NCBI GenBank assembly: GCA_003243455.1 | Contig: QFQS01000003.1 | Span: 372,001-436,000 of the forward strand | From: Cereibacter sphaeroides | Lineage (GTDB): Bacteria; Pseudomonadota; Alphaproteobacteria; Rhodobacterales; Rhodobacteraceae | DNA: 64,000 nt | Direction of reading: 5' to 3' | Shown: piece after piece, positions 51,336-58,732 of the stretch | Numbering within the stretch: the first letter of the stretch is position 1 | How the letters are laid out: the number at the start of each line of letters is the position of its first letter | The notes under the pieces: generated by a model | Told to the model about the DNA's origin: nothing | Databases searched by the model: none | Seen by the model: only the letters and a program-made list of their open reading frames with translations | Made by a program: the position numbers and the translations under genes

Positions 51336-51668
51336 TCAGGCGTTGGGGGCTTTGTAATTTGCGGTCAACTCGCCAGCCTTTTTCTGCGCCGAGCGGAATT
51401 CATCGGCAGTAAAAGCCTGGACGGTCTTGAGGTTCGTGACTGCGCCCGATGCGCCCACGACAATAAGGCCTGCCATGACATCGCCGATCTCGGGCGCCTC
51501 GATGATCATGCTGAAGTCGGTGTCGCCTGTCGTCAGAAGGAAAGAGCGCAGTTTCGCACCGCTGGCCTCAAGTATGGCGCGGGCGGCTTTTTCTCGGTCG
51601 CTTGGTTTGGCCAGCATGCCCTTCATGCCGGCGGCGGTGTAGCTGCCGGTGACGATGTAATGTGCCAT
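51336..51668 (-). CDS. GYD domain protein
   Basis: This 110-residue protein begins MAHYIVTGSYTAAGMKGMLA, the family's FxxxGxYT-type start, and has LLTTGDTDFSMIIEAPE in place of the GxYDxVxxxEAPD motif. GYD proteins form ferredoxin-like dimers of unknown function. GGGAGGA precedes the ATG at 51668. It is encoded alone between the MFS and sulfotransferase genes. Confidence 0.85.
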   Translation of the reverse strand: MAHYIVTGSYTAAGMKGMLAKPSDREKAARAILEASGAKLRSFLLTTGDTDFSMIIEAPEIGDVMAGLIVVGASGAVTNLKTVQAFTADEFRSAQKKAGELTANYKAPNA

Positions 51669-51772
51669 GTGATTCGTCCTCCCGAGGATGCCGGCGGTCG
51701 GCGCGGGGTGCGGTCCGACAGGCCGGACGCGCGCAACATAACACATCCCCAGCGAAGCGGGCATGGGATCGG

Positions 51773-51952
51773 TCAGGGTGCGCGGGCAAGGGCCGCGCGG
51801 ATCCGGGGGCAAGGGCAGTGCGCTATTCCGACGGGAAGGTGCCGATCTCTCTCTGCGCCGTGCAGGGTGAGGTATTGCGGCACGGGGCCGCTGTCGGGGC
51901 AGATCGTGACCTGAACCCAGTGCGGATTGGCCTGCCGGCCTTCATAGGGCAT
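51773..51952 (-). CDS. Possible small ORF overlapping the sulfotransferase end
   Basis: This 59-residue frame (MPYEGRQANPHWVQVTIC...) starts inside the last codons of the sulfotransferase gene, with GGCGGAG just before the ATG, and ends 105 bp before the GYD gene start. I do not recognise it, and its Pro/Arg-rich end is like random GC-rich sequence. It may be spurious. Confidence 0.25.
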   Translation of the reverse strand: MPYEGRQANPHWVQVTICPDSGPVPQYLTLHGAERDRHLPVGIAHCPCPRIRAALARAP

Positions 51953-52700
51953 CAGCTCCGCCAGCAGGCAGCCCGCGTTCGGCGCGGTAGCGGGCGGACC
52001 ACTCGGCACTTTCGCCATCGGCCATGCGGCGGTTGGGGGCCGTGATCTGACCCGTCGGTTGCAGTGAGAGTTCCGCCAGAAGTGCGCGCACATGGGCGGC
52101 GGGATCGGTGGCGAAGGTTTCATAGACCAGCCGCGTCGGCTGGATGCCTTCGGCGGCGAACCACGCCTGCCATTCGGCATTGCCCTGTGCGGCCTCGGCG
52201 CGGAAGGCGTCGAGCCTTTGCGCATCGTAGGTGGCGCGGCTCTTGGGCCGGTCGGGCTGGGTTCCGTCCAGATGCCAGACCTGGCTGACCTCGGCCTTCA
52301 GGCGGGACACGGCCTGGGCCACGTCGTCCAGACGCCGGGCGTAGACGAAGTGGCAGGGGCCGAAGGCGCGTTCCAGCAGGGCGCGGTCGGTGTCGGCGGG
52401 GCCGAACAGGGCGCGAAGCTCGACCAGCATTTCCCGCAGCGTCACGGCCTGGATGCGCAGGCCGCAGACGCCATTGGCGCTTTGGCCAGCGCTGATCGCG
52501 GCAGATAGGTAAGTGGCCGGGTCGATCCGGTCCGCCGCATCGCGCGCGACCTGCCAGTCGTCGGCATATTCCTGACGATCCTCGGCCCGATACCAGGATT
52601 CGGGGCGACCGGCCACGCCGGAGGACTCGAGCAGCGCGCAGAGGAGCGTGCTGCCGCTGCGGGGCGTGGTGCAGATGACGATGGTCAGGGGCGGCGTCAT
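51942..52700 (-). CDS. Stf0-type sulfotransferase
   Basis: This protein has 252 residues. The PAPS 5'-phosphosulfate loop reads CTTPRSGSTLLCALLESSG at the N-terminus, followed by RPESWY, FVYARRLDDVAQAVSRLKA and LVYETFATDP, typical of the trehalose-sulfotransferase Stf0 family. It would sulfate a sugar or lipid headgroup; the acceptor is unknown here. It lies directly downstream of the ctaD terminator. Confidence 0.88.
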   Translation of the reverse strand: MTPPLTIVICTTPRSGSTLLCALLESSGVAGRPESWYRAEDRQEYADDWQVARDAADRIDPATYLSAAISAGQSANGVCGLRIQAVTLREMLVELRALFGPADTDRALLERAFGPCHFVYARRLDDVAQAVSRLKAEVSQVWHLDGTQPDRPKSRATYDAQRLDAFRAEAAQGNAEWQAWFAAEGIQPTRLVYETFATDPAAHVRALLAELSLQPTGQITAPNRRMADGESAEWSARYRAERGLPAGGADAL

Positions 52701-52718
52701 GGGCGGTCTTTCAATGCG

Positions 52719-52746
52719 AAAGGCCCCGGGTTTCCCCGGGGCCTTT
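52719..52746 (-). terminator. ctaD terminator
   Basis: AAAGGCCCCGGG and its exact complement (12 bp) flank a 4-nt loop between the ctaD stop and the sulfotransferase gene. The A- and T-rich ends fit an intrinsic terminator working in either direction. Confidence 0.85.
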
Positions 52747-52763
52747 GTTCAGCTTGGCCGGGA

Positions 52764-54437
52764 TTAGTGGGCGTGGCCCTTGTCCCAGTCCGACTGCTTG
52801 GGCAGTTGCTCGAACGTGTGTTCGGGCGGCGGGCAGGGCAGGGTCCATTCCAGCGTGTCGGCGTGTTCGTTCCAGTAGTTGTTCACGGTGATCCGCTGGC
52901 CGTAGCGCAGCGTGTAGAAGACGACACCGATGAAGAACAGGAACGAGGCGAAGGACAGAAAGGCGCCTATCGACGAGAACCAGTTCCAGTAGGCGAATGC
53001 CTCGGGGTAGTCGATGTAGCGGCGCGGCATGCCCTGACGTCCGAGGAAGTGCTGCGGGAAGAAGGTCAGGTTCGAGCCGATGAACATCGCCCAGAAGTGC
53101 AGTTTGCCCGCCCATTCCGGGTACTGGCGGCCCGACATCTTGCCGATCCAGTAGTAGATGCCCGCGAAGATGCCGAAGATGGCGCCCAGCGACATCACGT
53201 AGTGGAAGTGGGCCACGACGTAATAGGTGTCGTGATAGGCCCGGTCCACGGCGGCCTGGCTCAGCACGATGCCCGTCACGCCGCCCACGGTGAACAGGAA
53301 GATGAAGCCGAAGGCCCATAGCATGGGCGTCTTGAACTCGATCGAGCCGCCCCACATCGTCGCGATCCAGGAGAAGATCTTGACCCCTGTCGGCACGGCG
53401 ATGACCATCGTCGCGGTCATGAAATAGGCCTGCTGGGTCAGCGAGAGACCGGCCGTATACATGTGGTGCGCCCAGACGACGAAGCCCAGAACACCAATCG
53501 CGACCATGGCGTAAACCATCGGCAGGTAGCCGAAGATCGGCTTGCGCGAGAAGGTCGAGACGACCTGGCTGATGATGCCGAAGGCGGGCAGGATGACGAT
53601 GTAGACCTCGGGGTGGCCGAAGAACCACAGGATGTGCTGATACAGCACCGGGTCGCCGCCGCCCGAGGCGGTGAAGAAGGTGGTGCCGAAGTTGCGGTCG
53701 GTGATCAGCATTGTGATCGCGCCGGCCAGAACCGGCAGGGCCAGCAGGATCAGCCAGGCGGTAACGAAGATCGACCAGGCGAAGAGCGGCACCTTGTGCA
53801 TGGTCATGCCGGGCGCGCGCATGTTCAGGAAGGTCGTGATGATGTTGATCGCACCCAGGATCGAGGACGCCCCCGACAGGTGGACGGCGAACAGCGCAAG
53901 GTCGGCCGCGTAACCCGATTCCGTGGTGGAAAGCGGTGGATACAGAACCCAGCCAAGACCCGCGCCCGGCTGGTTGTCGCCGCCCGGCGCGAAGACCGAA
54001 ACGATGGCCAGCGTGCCGCCCGCCAGGAACAACCAGAATGACAGGTTGTTCATGCGCGGGAACGCCATGTCGGGCGCACCGATCTGCAACGGCATGAAAT
54101 AGTTGCCAAAACCGCCGAACATGGCCGGGATGACGACGAAGAACATCATCAGCACCCCGTGGGCCGTGATCATCACGTTCCACAAGTGGCCGTTCGGGGT
54201 ACATTCCGCGACCGTTGCCGCAGGGAAAAGCCGTGCGCCCTCAAGGCACATGTACTGCACGCCGGGATACATCAGCTCCAGCCGCATATACACGGTAAAG
54301 GTTACGGAGATGAGCCCGAGCGCACCGCCGCAGAAGAGATAGAGAATGCCGATGTCCTTGTGGTTGGTGGACATGAACCATCGGGTAAAGAACCCGCGCT
54401 GATCGTGTGCGTGGCCATGGATGGCTGCGTCGGCCAT
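52764..54437 (-). CDS. ctaD: Cytochrome c oxidase subunit I (aa3 type)
   Basis: This is a 557-residue heme-copper oxidase catalytic subunit with 12 helices. The D-channel segment GNYFMPLQIGAPDMAFPRMNN, the HPEVYIVILPAFG motif with the channel Glu, the TATMVIAVPTGVKIFSW K-channel segment and the AHFHYVMS heme ligands are all present, so it is an A1-type proton pump. ACGGGAGG precedes the ATG. The other cta genes are not in this window, as in Paracoccus where ctaD is unlinked. Confidence 0.97.
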   Translation of the reverse strand: MADAAIHGHAHDQRGFFTRWFMSTNHKDIGILYLFCGGALGLISVTFTVYMRLELMYPGVQYMCLEGARLFPAATVAECTPNGHLWNVMITAHGVLMMFFVVIPAMFGGFGNYFMPLQIGAPDMAFPRMNNLSFWLFLAGGTLAIVSVFAPGGDNQPGAGLGWVLYPPLSTTESGYAADLALFAVHLSGASSILGAINIITTFLNMRAPGMTMHKVPLFAWSIFVTAWLILLALPVLAGAITMLITDRNFGTTFFTASGGGDPVLYQHILWFFGHPEVYIVILPAFGIISQVVSTFSRKPIFGYLPMVYAMVAIGVLGFVVWAHHMYTAGLSLTQQAYFMTATMVIAVPTGVKIFSWIATMWGGSIEFKTPMLWAFGFIFLFTVGGVTGIVLSQAAVDRAYHDTYYVVAHFHYVMSLGAIFGIFAGIYYWIGKMSGRQYPEWAGKLHFWAMFIGSNLTFFPQHFLGRQGMPRRYIDYPEAFAYWNWFSSIGAFLSFASFLFFIGVVFYTLRYGQRITVNNYWNEHADTLEWTLPCPPPEHTFEQLPKQSDWDKGHAH

Positions 54438-54571
54438 TCTTGCCTCCCGTTTAGGTTGGTGGGGCGACGGAGGGCATGCCCCAGTCAGACAAACCCGCTT
54501 TTAGATGCGGGCGGTTGCCTCGGCAATCTCTGACTTTGCCGCAGTATGAAGTTTTCCGAAGGGAGTAGCGC

Positions 54572-54988
54572 TCAGGGCGCGGCATTCGGAACCGAGGCCA
54601 GATAGGCGGCCATGTCCGCGCCGCCCTTGGCAAGCTTGAAGGTCATCTTGGACCTTGCGGCACTGTCGTTGGTTACCTTTTTGATCCATGCGGTCGGGTC
54701 GGCGACATATTCGGCAAGCCCGGCCTCGTCCCAGACAACGCCCGCCGCACCGGCCTCGACCAGGCCCGGCCCGTAGTTGAAACCGGCGGCGGAGCCGACC
54801 GGGCGGCCGATGACGCCGTAAAGGTCAGGGCCGGTCTTGCCGCCCTTGACGATCTGGGTGCCGTCGGGGGCGGTGATCGAATGGCAGGCGCGGCATTTGC
54901 GGAAGTCTGCCTCGCCCTTGGCCGCATCCTGGGCAAAGGCGGGCGCGGCGAGAAGGACTATCGGCAGGAGTATCATGGCAGGACGCAT
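54572..54988 (-). CDS. Periplasmic c2-type cytochrome
   Basis: This 138-residue protein has a signal peptide ending APAFAQ. The heme site is CRACH, followed by GPDLYGVIGRPVGSAAGFNYG and the Met-ligand region SKMTFKL, all typical of class I cytochromes c2/c550. It probably carries electrons to a terminal oxidase. It lies upstream of ctaD on the same strand, with a 134-bp gap that likely holds a promoter. Confidence 0.92.
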   Translation of the reverse strand: MRPAMILLPIVLLAAPAFAQDAAKGEADFRKCRACHSITAPDGTQIVKGGKTGPDLYGVIGRPVGSAAGFNYGPGLVEAGAAGVVWDEAGLAEYVADPTAWIKKVTNDSAARSKMTFKLAKGGADMAAYLASVPNAAP

Positions 54989-55074
54989 GGTGCGGGCCTC
55001 TGGCTGGCGGGGTCGCTGCGATCTTGGCAGAGCGAGGTGGATGCCCGCAAGATGCGGCAAGGTCGCAGCCGGGG

Positions 55075-55794
55075 TCAGTCGGGAAAAGCGCGCGAGAAGG
55101 TTGCGCGCAGCGCCAGGTCAAGATCGGCCATGGTGACGGGCAGACCAAGGTCCACAAGGCTTGTCACACCGCGGTCGCGGATGCCGCAGGGCACGATGCC
55201 CCCGAAATGGTCCAGATCGGGTTCCACGTTGATCGACAGGCCGTGAAAGCTGATCCAGTGGCGCAGCTTGACGCCGATGGCCGCGATCTTGTCTTCGCGC
55301 ACCGATCCGTCGGGGTTGGGCGGGCGGTCGGGGCGTGAGACCCAGACGCCGACCAGGCCTTCGCGATGCTCTCCCTTCACGCCGAATTCGGCGAGTGTGG
55401 CGATGACCCAGTTCTCCATCGCGCAGACGAAGCGGCGCACGTCGCGACCGCGCCGGTTGAGGTCCAGCATGACATAGGCCACCCGCTGGCCGGGACCGTG
55501 GTAGGTGTATTGCCCGCCGCGCCGCGTCTCATGAACGGGAAAGCGGTCGGGGTCGGTCAGATCCTCACGCCTGGCCGAGGTTCCGGCGGTGTAGAGGGGT
55601 GGATGTTCCAGCAGCCAGACAGCCTCTGGCGCGCGACCGGCGGCGATGTCGGCCACGCGCGCCTCCATCGCGGCCAAGGTTTGGGTATAGGGGGAAAGAC
55701 CGGGCAGAATCTGCCATTCCGGCGGCGGAAGGTCGTCTTTCGCCGGGAAGTTTGCGCTTTGAGACAAGGCGTTTTGGGCGTTATTCTGTCGCAA
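55075..55794 (-). CDS. lipB: Lipoyl(octanoyl) transferase
   Basis: This 239-residue enzyme moves octanoyl groups from acyl carrier protein to lipoyl domains. Motifs are AVWLLEHPPLYTAGTSAR, RGGQYTYHGPGQRVAYVMLDL, the lysine segment KIAAIGVKLRHWISFHG, and the catalytic Cys in IVPCGIRDRGVTSL. No ATG fits; TTG 55794 follows AAGGGGA by 6 nt. The open frame continues upstream antisense to the next gene, which is not real. It is divergent from the peptidoglycan-binding gene, with 33 bp between starts. Confidence 0.93.
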   Translation of the reverse strand: MRQNNAQNALSQSANFPAKDDLPPPEWQILPGLSPYTQTLAAMEARVADIAAGRAPEAVWLLEHPPLYTAGTSARREDLTDPDRFPVHETRRGGQYTYHGPGQRVAYVMLDLNRRGRDVRRFVCAMENWVIATLAEFGVKGEHREGLVGVWVSRPDRPPNPDGSVREDKIAAIGVKLRHWISFHGLSINVEPDLDHFGGIVPCGIRDRGVTSLVDLGLPVTMADLDLALRATFSRAFPD

Positions 55795-55827
55795 TTGCGA
55801 TCCCCTTTGGCGCGGAGATTTAAAGAT

Positions 55828-57291
55828 ATGATGTCGAAAAGAATTGCAACGGTAAGCGTGGCTTTTGCCCTGGCCCTTACGCCAGCGAGCCGTGTTGCGG
55901 CGGATGGCGGCGATTTCGCCGCCGGTATCCTGGCGGGCGTGGTCGGCAGCGCGGTGGTGCGCGACATCCAGAAAAAGAACCAGGCCAAGAAGCAGCAGCA
56001 GGTTTCCCGCAAGAGCTACAGCAACAACAGCGTCTCCTCGGCGCAGCGGGAAGAGAACACGCAGGTGCAGACGGCGCTGAATTATTTCGGCTTCCCGGTC
56101 GGGACGCCCGACGGCTCCATCGGCCCCAGGTCGCGGGCGGCCATTGGCCAGTATCAGGGGTTGCTGGGCTATCCGACGACCGGCCAACTGACGGATTATG
56201 AAAAGGACTTCCTGCTGAATTCCTACTACCGGGCGCAGGCGGGCGGTGCCGTGACCGCGCAGGCGGTTGCCGCAAATCCGCAAGGCGTGCAGGGCCTTCT
56301 GATCGGGTATCGCAACGAGCTTGCGGCTGGCGCGACCGTGCAGCCGCAAGTCATGCCCGAGCCGCTGGTCGTGCCGGATGGCGGGGCACAGGGCCAGATG
56401 GCCAAGCAGCCCGACGCTTCGGCCCCACCCGCAACGCAGCTGGTGGTCGATCCCGCAGCAAACGTTCAGCAGCCCGCAGTGCAGGCGGCGGTGCAGCCCG
56501 CGCCCGGCGCCGCGGTCATGCCCTCGTTCCTGGGGCAGGACGGGGCGACCGCCTCGCTTGCAGGGCAGTGCGATTCGGTCTCGGGTCAGGCGACGGTGAC
56601 GGATGCCGCCGCTGCGGGCGATCCGCTGCGGGCGCTGTCCGAACAGTTCTGCGCGGCACGCGGGCTGGCGATTGCGGAAAGCGACAAGCTTGCCGCGCAG
56701 GTGCCGGGGTTCACGGCGCAGCAGATCGCCGATCAATGCGCCGGATTCGGCCCGCTTCTGAAGGACTATGTGACGGCCCTTGGGCAACAGCCGCAGGCCG
56801 AGGTCATGGAGCGGGTATCGGGTTTCGCGCTGTCCAGCGGCATGAAGCCCGCGCAGCTTTCCGGTACGGCGCGGACCTGTCTGGGGCTTGGCTACAAGGC
56901 CGACGACATGAACGTGGCGCTTGGGTCCGCCATGGTGCTGACCGCGCTGGGCGAGACGGGCTATGCCGAACTGGTCGGCTATCAACTGTCGCAGGGGTTC
57001 GGGGTGCCGGCACGGCCCGATCTGGCGGTTGACTGGTATGATGCCGCACTGGCCGCGCCCGTGCCGGTATTTGCCGCCGCCGGAGCCGACCGGATGGCTG
57101 TGATAAAGGCCGCCGTGGATCAGATGGCAGGCCGGGCCACGCAAGGTGCGGCGCAGGCCGTTCCCGAAGTCGTTCCGGCCAAGATGCCGAGCTTTGGCAC
57201 TGGTGGCGCAGATGTGGCCGCCGACCCGGCGGCACCCGCGACGGGCGCAGGCGCCGCCCCTACGATGGTCCCCAAGACGGTTTCGCCCTGA
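55828..57291 (+). CDS. Exported peptidoglycan-binding-domain protein
   Basis: This protein has 487 residues. A signal peptide ends SRVAAD. A peptidoglycan-binding-like domain follows (VQTALNYFGFPVGTPDGSIGPRSRAAIGQYQ, about residues 76-106). A long Ala/Pro/Gln-rich linker and a helical C-terminal domain with Cys pairs complete it. It is conserved in Rhodobacteraceae in my memory but unnamed. ATG 55828 or 55831 is possible, with GGAG upstream. A terminator follows. Confidence 0.8.
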   Translation: MMSKRIATVSVAFALALTPASRVAADGGDFAAGILAGVVGSAVVRDIQKKNQAKKQQQVSRKSYSNNSVSSAQREENTQVQTALNYFGFPVGTPDGSIGPRSRAAIGQYQGLLGYPTTGQLTDYEKDFLLNSYYRAQAGGAVTAQAVAANPQGVQGLLIGYRNELAAGATVQPQVMPEPLVVPDGGAQGQMAKQPDASAPPATQLVVDPAANVQQPAVQAAVQPAPGAAVMPSFLGQDGATASLAGQCDSVSGQATVTDAAAAGDPLRALSEQFCAARGLAIAESDKLAAQVPGFTAQQIADQCAGFGPLLKDYVTALGQQPQAEVMERVSGFALSSGMKPAQLSGTARTCLGLGYKADDMNVALGSAMVLTALGETGYAELVGYQLSQGFGVPARPDLAVDWYDAALAAPVPVFAAAGADRMAVIKAAVDQMAGRATQGAAQAVPEVVPAKMPSFGTGGADVAADPAAPATGAGAAPTMVPKTVSP

Positions 57292-57302
57292 GGCATTTCG
57301 AG

Positions 57303-57330
57303 GGAAAGAGAGCGTGTTTTCTCTCTTTCC
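57303..57330 (+). terminator. Terminator of the peptidoglycan-binding-domain gene
   Basis: GGAAAGAGAG and its exact complement flank an 8-nt loop, 12 bp after the stop codon, followed by TTCG. It sits just before the tRNA gene. Confidence 0.7.
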
Positions 57331-57375
57331 TTCGCCATGCCAAGCCGCTAAAAGCCCGCCACCTGGCCCCGGCTT

Positions 57376-57462
57376 GCGGTCGTGGCGGAATTGGTAGACG
57401 CGCAGCGTTGAGGTCGCTGTGGGGTAACTCCCGTGAAAGTTCGAGTCTTTTCGACCGCACCA
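57376..57462 (+). tRNA. tRNA-Leu (anticodon GAG), CCA encoded
   Basis: The cloverleaf is readable. Acceptor arms GCGGTCG/CGACCGC (57376-57382, 57452-57458) and the D-arm (GGCGGAATTGGTAGACGC) precede anticodon stem CAGCG/CGCTG with loop TTGAGGT. A class II variable arm (TGGGGTAACTCCCG), the T-arm GTTCGAGTC and discriminator A plus CCA complete it. Length 87 with a long variable arm fits leucine. Confidence 0.96.
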
Positions 57463-57520
57463 GGGGCCAGGGTATCTTCCTTTTTGCTGCTGTTTCAGGC
57501 GTGAGCCATTTCGGTTGGCG

Positions 57521-58207
57521 CTACGCCATCCATTGCAATCCTGTCTCGGTGACGATCGCATCCAGTCGGATATCGTGCGGCTGCGGGAAGATCGTGGCCA
57601 GACGGGCCTCCTGAAGCCCCACCCCTATCGTAAACGGACGCGGAGAGGCGGCGGCGAGGGTCCGGTCGAAGTAACCGCCGCCGTAGCCCAGCCGAAAACC
57701 CTGCCGGTCCCAGCCGACAAGCGGAGCAAGCGCGATGTCGGGTATCACGCTGTCCCGCGTCGCGGGAACGGGGATGTTCCAGTGTCCGCGCTCCATCGGG
57801 GCGGCAGAGGTCCAGGGGCGAAAGACAAGCGGGGTCTTGGGCACATCGACCACGGGCAAGGCCAGCCTCGCCCCGCGTGACTCGACGCTTGTCATCCAGG
57901 GCCGAAGGTCGGGTTCCGATTTGATCGGCCAGTAGCCGGAGACGACCTTTCCGATCAAATCGGGGAAGGCGGTCTGCAGCAATTGATCCAGATGCTGGGC
58001 AATCGACCGCGCAATCGCCTGACGCATTTCCACGCTGATCGCCGATCGGGCGGCCAGGCGGTTGATACGCTCGGCCTTGCGCCAGCGGGCGACATCTGTG
58101 GCTTGCTGTGGCTCGACCCCCAAGGGATCGAAATAGCCCGGCGCAATCTCGCCCGCCAGACAGGCGGGTGAGGCATAGGGTGACGGAGCGTCTTTGCCAG
58201 CTTTCAT
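57521..58207 (-). CDS. 5-formyltetrahydrofolate cyclo-ligase
   Basis: This protein has 228 residues. The ATP-binding KAERINRLAARSAIS region is N-terminal, and the C-terminal motif RLGYGGGYFDRTLA is the family signature. It converts 5-formyl-THF to 5,10-methenyl-THF. The protein extends ~30 residues beyond the minimal domain at the N-terminus. The Shine-Dalgarno is weak, so a later start is possible. Confidence 0.9.
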   Translation of the reverse strand: MKAGKDAPSPYASPACLAGEIAPGYFDPLGVEPQQATDVARWRKAERINRLAARSAISVEMRQAIARSIAQHLDQLLQTAFPDLIGKVVSGYWPIKSEPDLRPWMTSVESRGARLALPVVDVPKTPLVFRPWTSAAPMERGHWNIPVPATRDSVIPDIALAPLVGWDRQGFRLGYGGGYFDRTLAAASPRPFTIGVGLQEARLATIFPQPHDIRLDAIVTETGLQWMA

Positions 58208-58537
58208 GCACGTGAGCCTGTCCGGATGGGACGGTCGACTATAACCGAAAGCCCGGCCTGGGTTCCAGAACCTCGCGGCGGGAAAGCGCGCGGGTCAGCG
58301 TGACACCGGGGCAGGGCAGCACCGTTTCCCCGGCACCAACGTCTTTGATCCGCAGGGCCGCCGTGGCGGTTTTCTTTATGGCATTCCTATAAAGTCGTAT
58401 TCCCACTCATCTCGAAGCCCTATGCGCTCTGCGCCTATTTTCTGTCCACTTGCCGTCCGGCTCGGGGGTCCGACCGGATGGTTTCGCCGTCGGGGCAAGA
58501 CGTCCCCGGCAGTCAACCTGATGCAGGAGTGCGCGGA
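58208..58537. other. kdp leader region with two hairpins
   Basis: 330 bp lie between the cyclo-ligase start and the first kdp small ORF. The left part should contain the promoter of the minus-strand gene. The right part has two adjacent stems, CCGTCCGG/CCGGATGG (58453-58481) and GTCGGGG/CCCCGGC (58489-58510), about 30 bp before the first kdp ATG. They could be a regulatory leader. I do not recognise a known riboswitch. Confidence 0.4.
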
Positions 58538-58618
58538 ATGGATCTTGTCGTTCTGGCAATCGCGGCCGGCTTCTTCGCCCTGATGTTTTTGTACATCGGC
58601 GTTTGCGAGAAGCTTTGA
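58538..58618 (+). CDS. Very small membrane protein at the head of the kdp operon
   Basis: This 26-residue peptide (MDLVVLAIAAGFFALMFLY..., ending CEKL) is one membrane helix with a short charged tail. GGAG is 8-10 nt upstream of the ATG. Similar peptides ending in a C-[ED]-[RK]-L pattern precede kdpF in various bacteria, as I recall. It is distinct from KdpF, which follows 13 nt later. Confidence 0.65.
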   Translation: MDLVVLAIAAGFFALMFLYIGVCEKL

Positions 58619-58631
58619 GGCGGAGAGAAAA

Positions 58632-58721
58632 ATGGCTTTTGACTATATGCTTGGCGGTGCGGTGGCCCTGTTTATCGGTGGCTACCTGATCTACGCCCTT
58701 GTCCGCCCCGAGCGGTTCTGA
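58632..58721 (+). CDS. kdpF: KdpF, small stabilising subunit of the K+-transporting ATPase
   Basis: This 29-residue single-helix peptide ending GGYLIYALVRPERF matches the KdpF consensus (GYLVYALI...F). KdpF stabilises the KdpABC complex in the membrane. It has GGAGAGAAAA just before the ATG and lies 11 nt before the kdpA GTG. Confidence 0.85.
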   Translation: MAFDYMLGGAVALFIGGYLIYALVRPERF

Positions 58722-58732
58722 CGGGGGCGATC

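Noticed and set aside
50111..51412. 433-residue + strand ORF antisense to the MFS gene
   Set aside because: Composition is His/Arg/Gln/Gly-rich with no motif; the opposite frame gives a clear 12-helix transporter.
52711..54204. 497-residue minus-strand ORF inside ctaD
   Set aside because: It is an out-of-frame shadow of ctaD rich in Arg/His/Leu; the ctaD frame has all oxidase motifs.
55075..57561. Single 828-residue minus-strand ORF
   Set aside because: Only the last ~239 codons are lipB; the rest is the antisense of the peptidoglycan-binding-domain gene and the tRNA region, with Arg/His/Gly-rich low-complexity translation.
58208..58537. c-di-AMP (ydaO-type) riboswitch before kdp
   Set aside because: The leader shows two simple stems but not the conserved pseudo-symmetric core, and this class is not expected in alphaproteobacteria.
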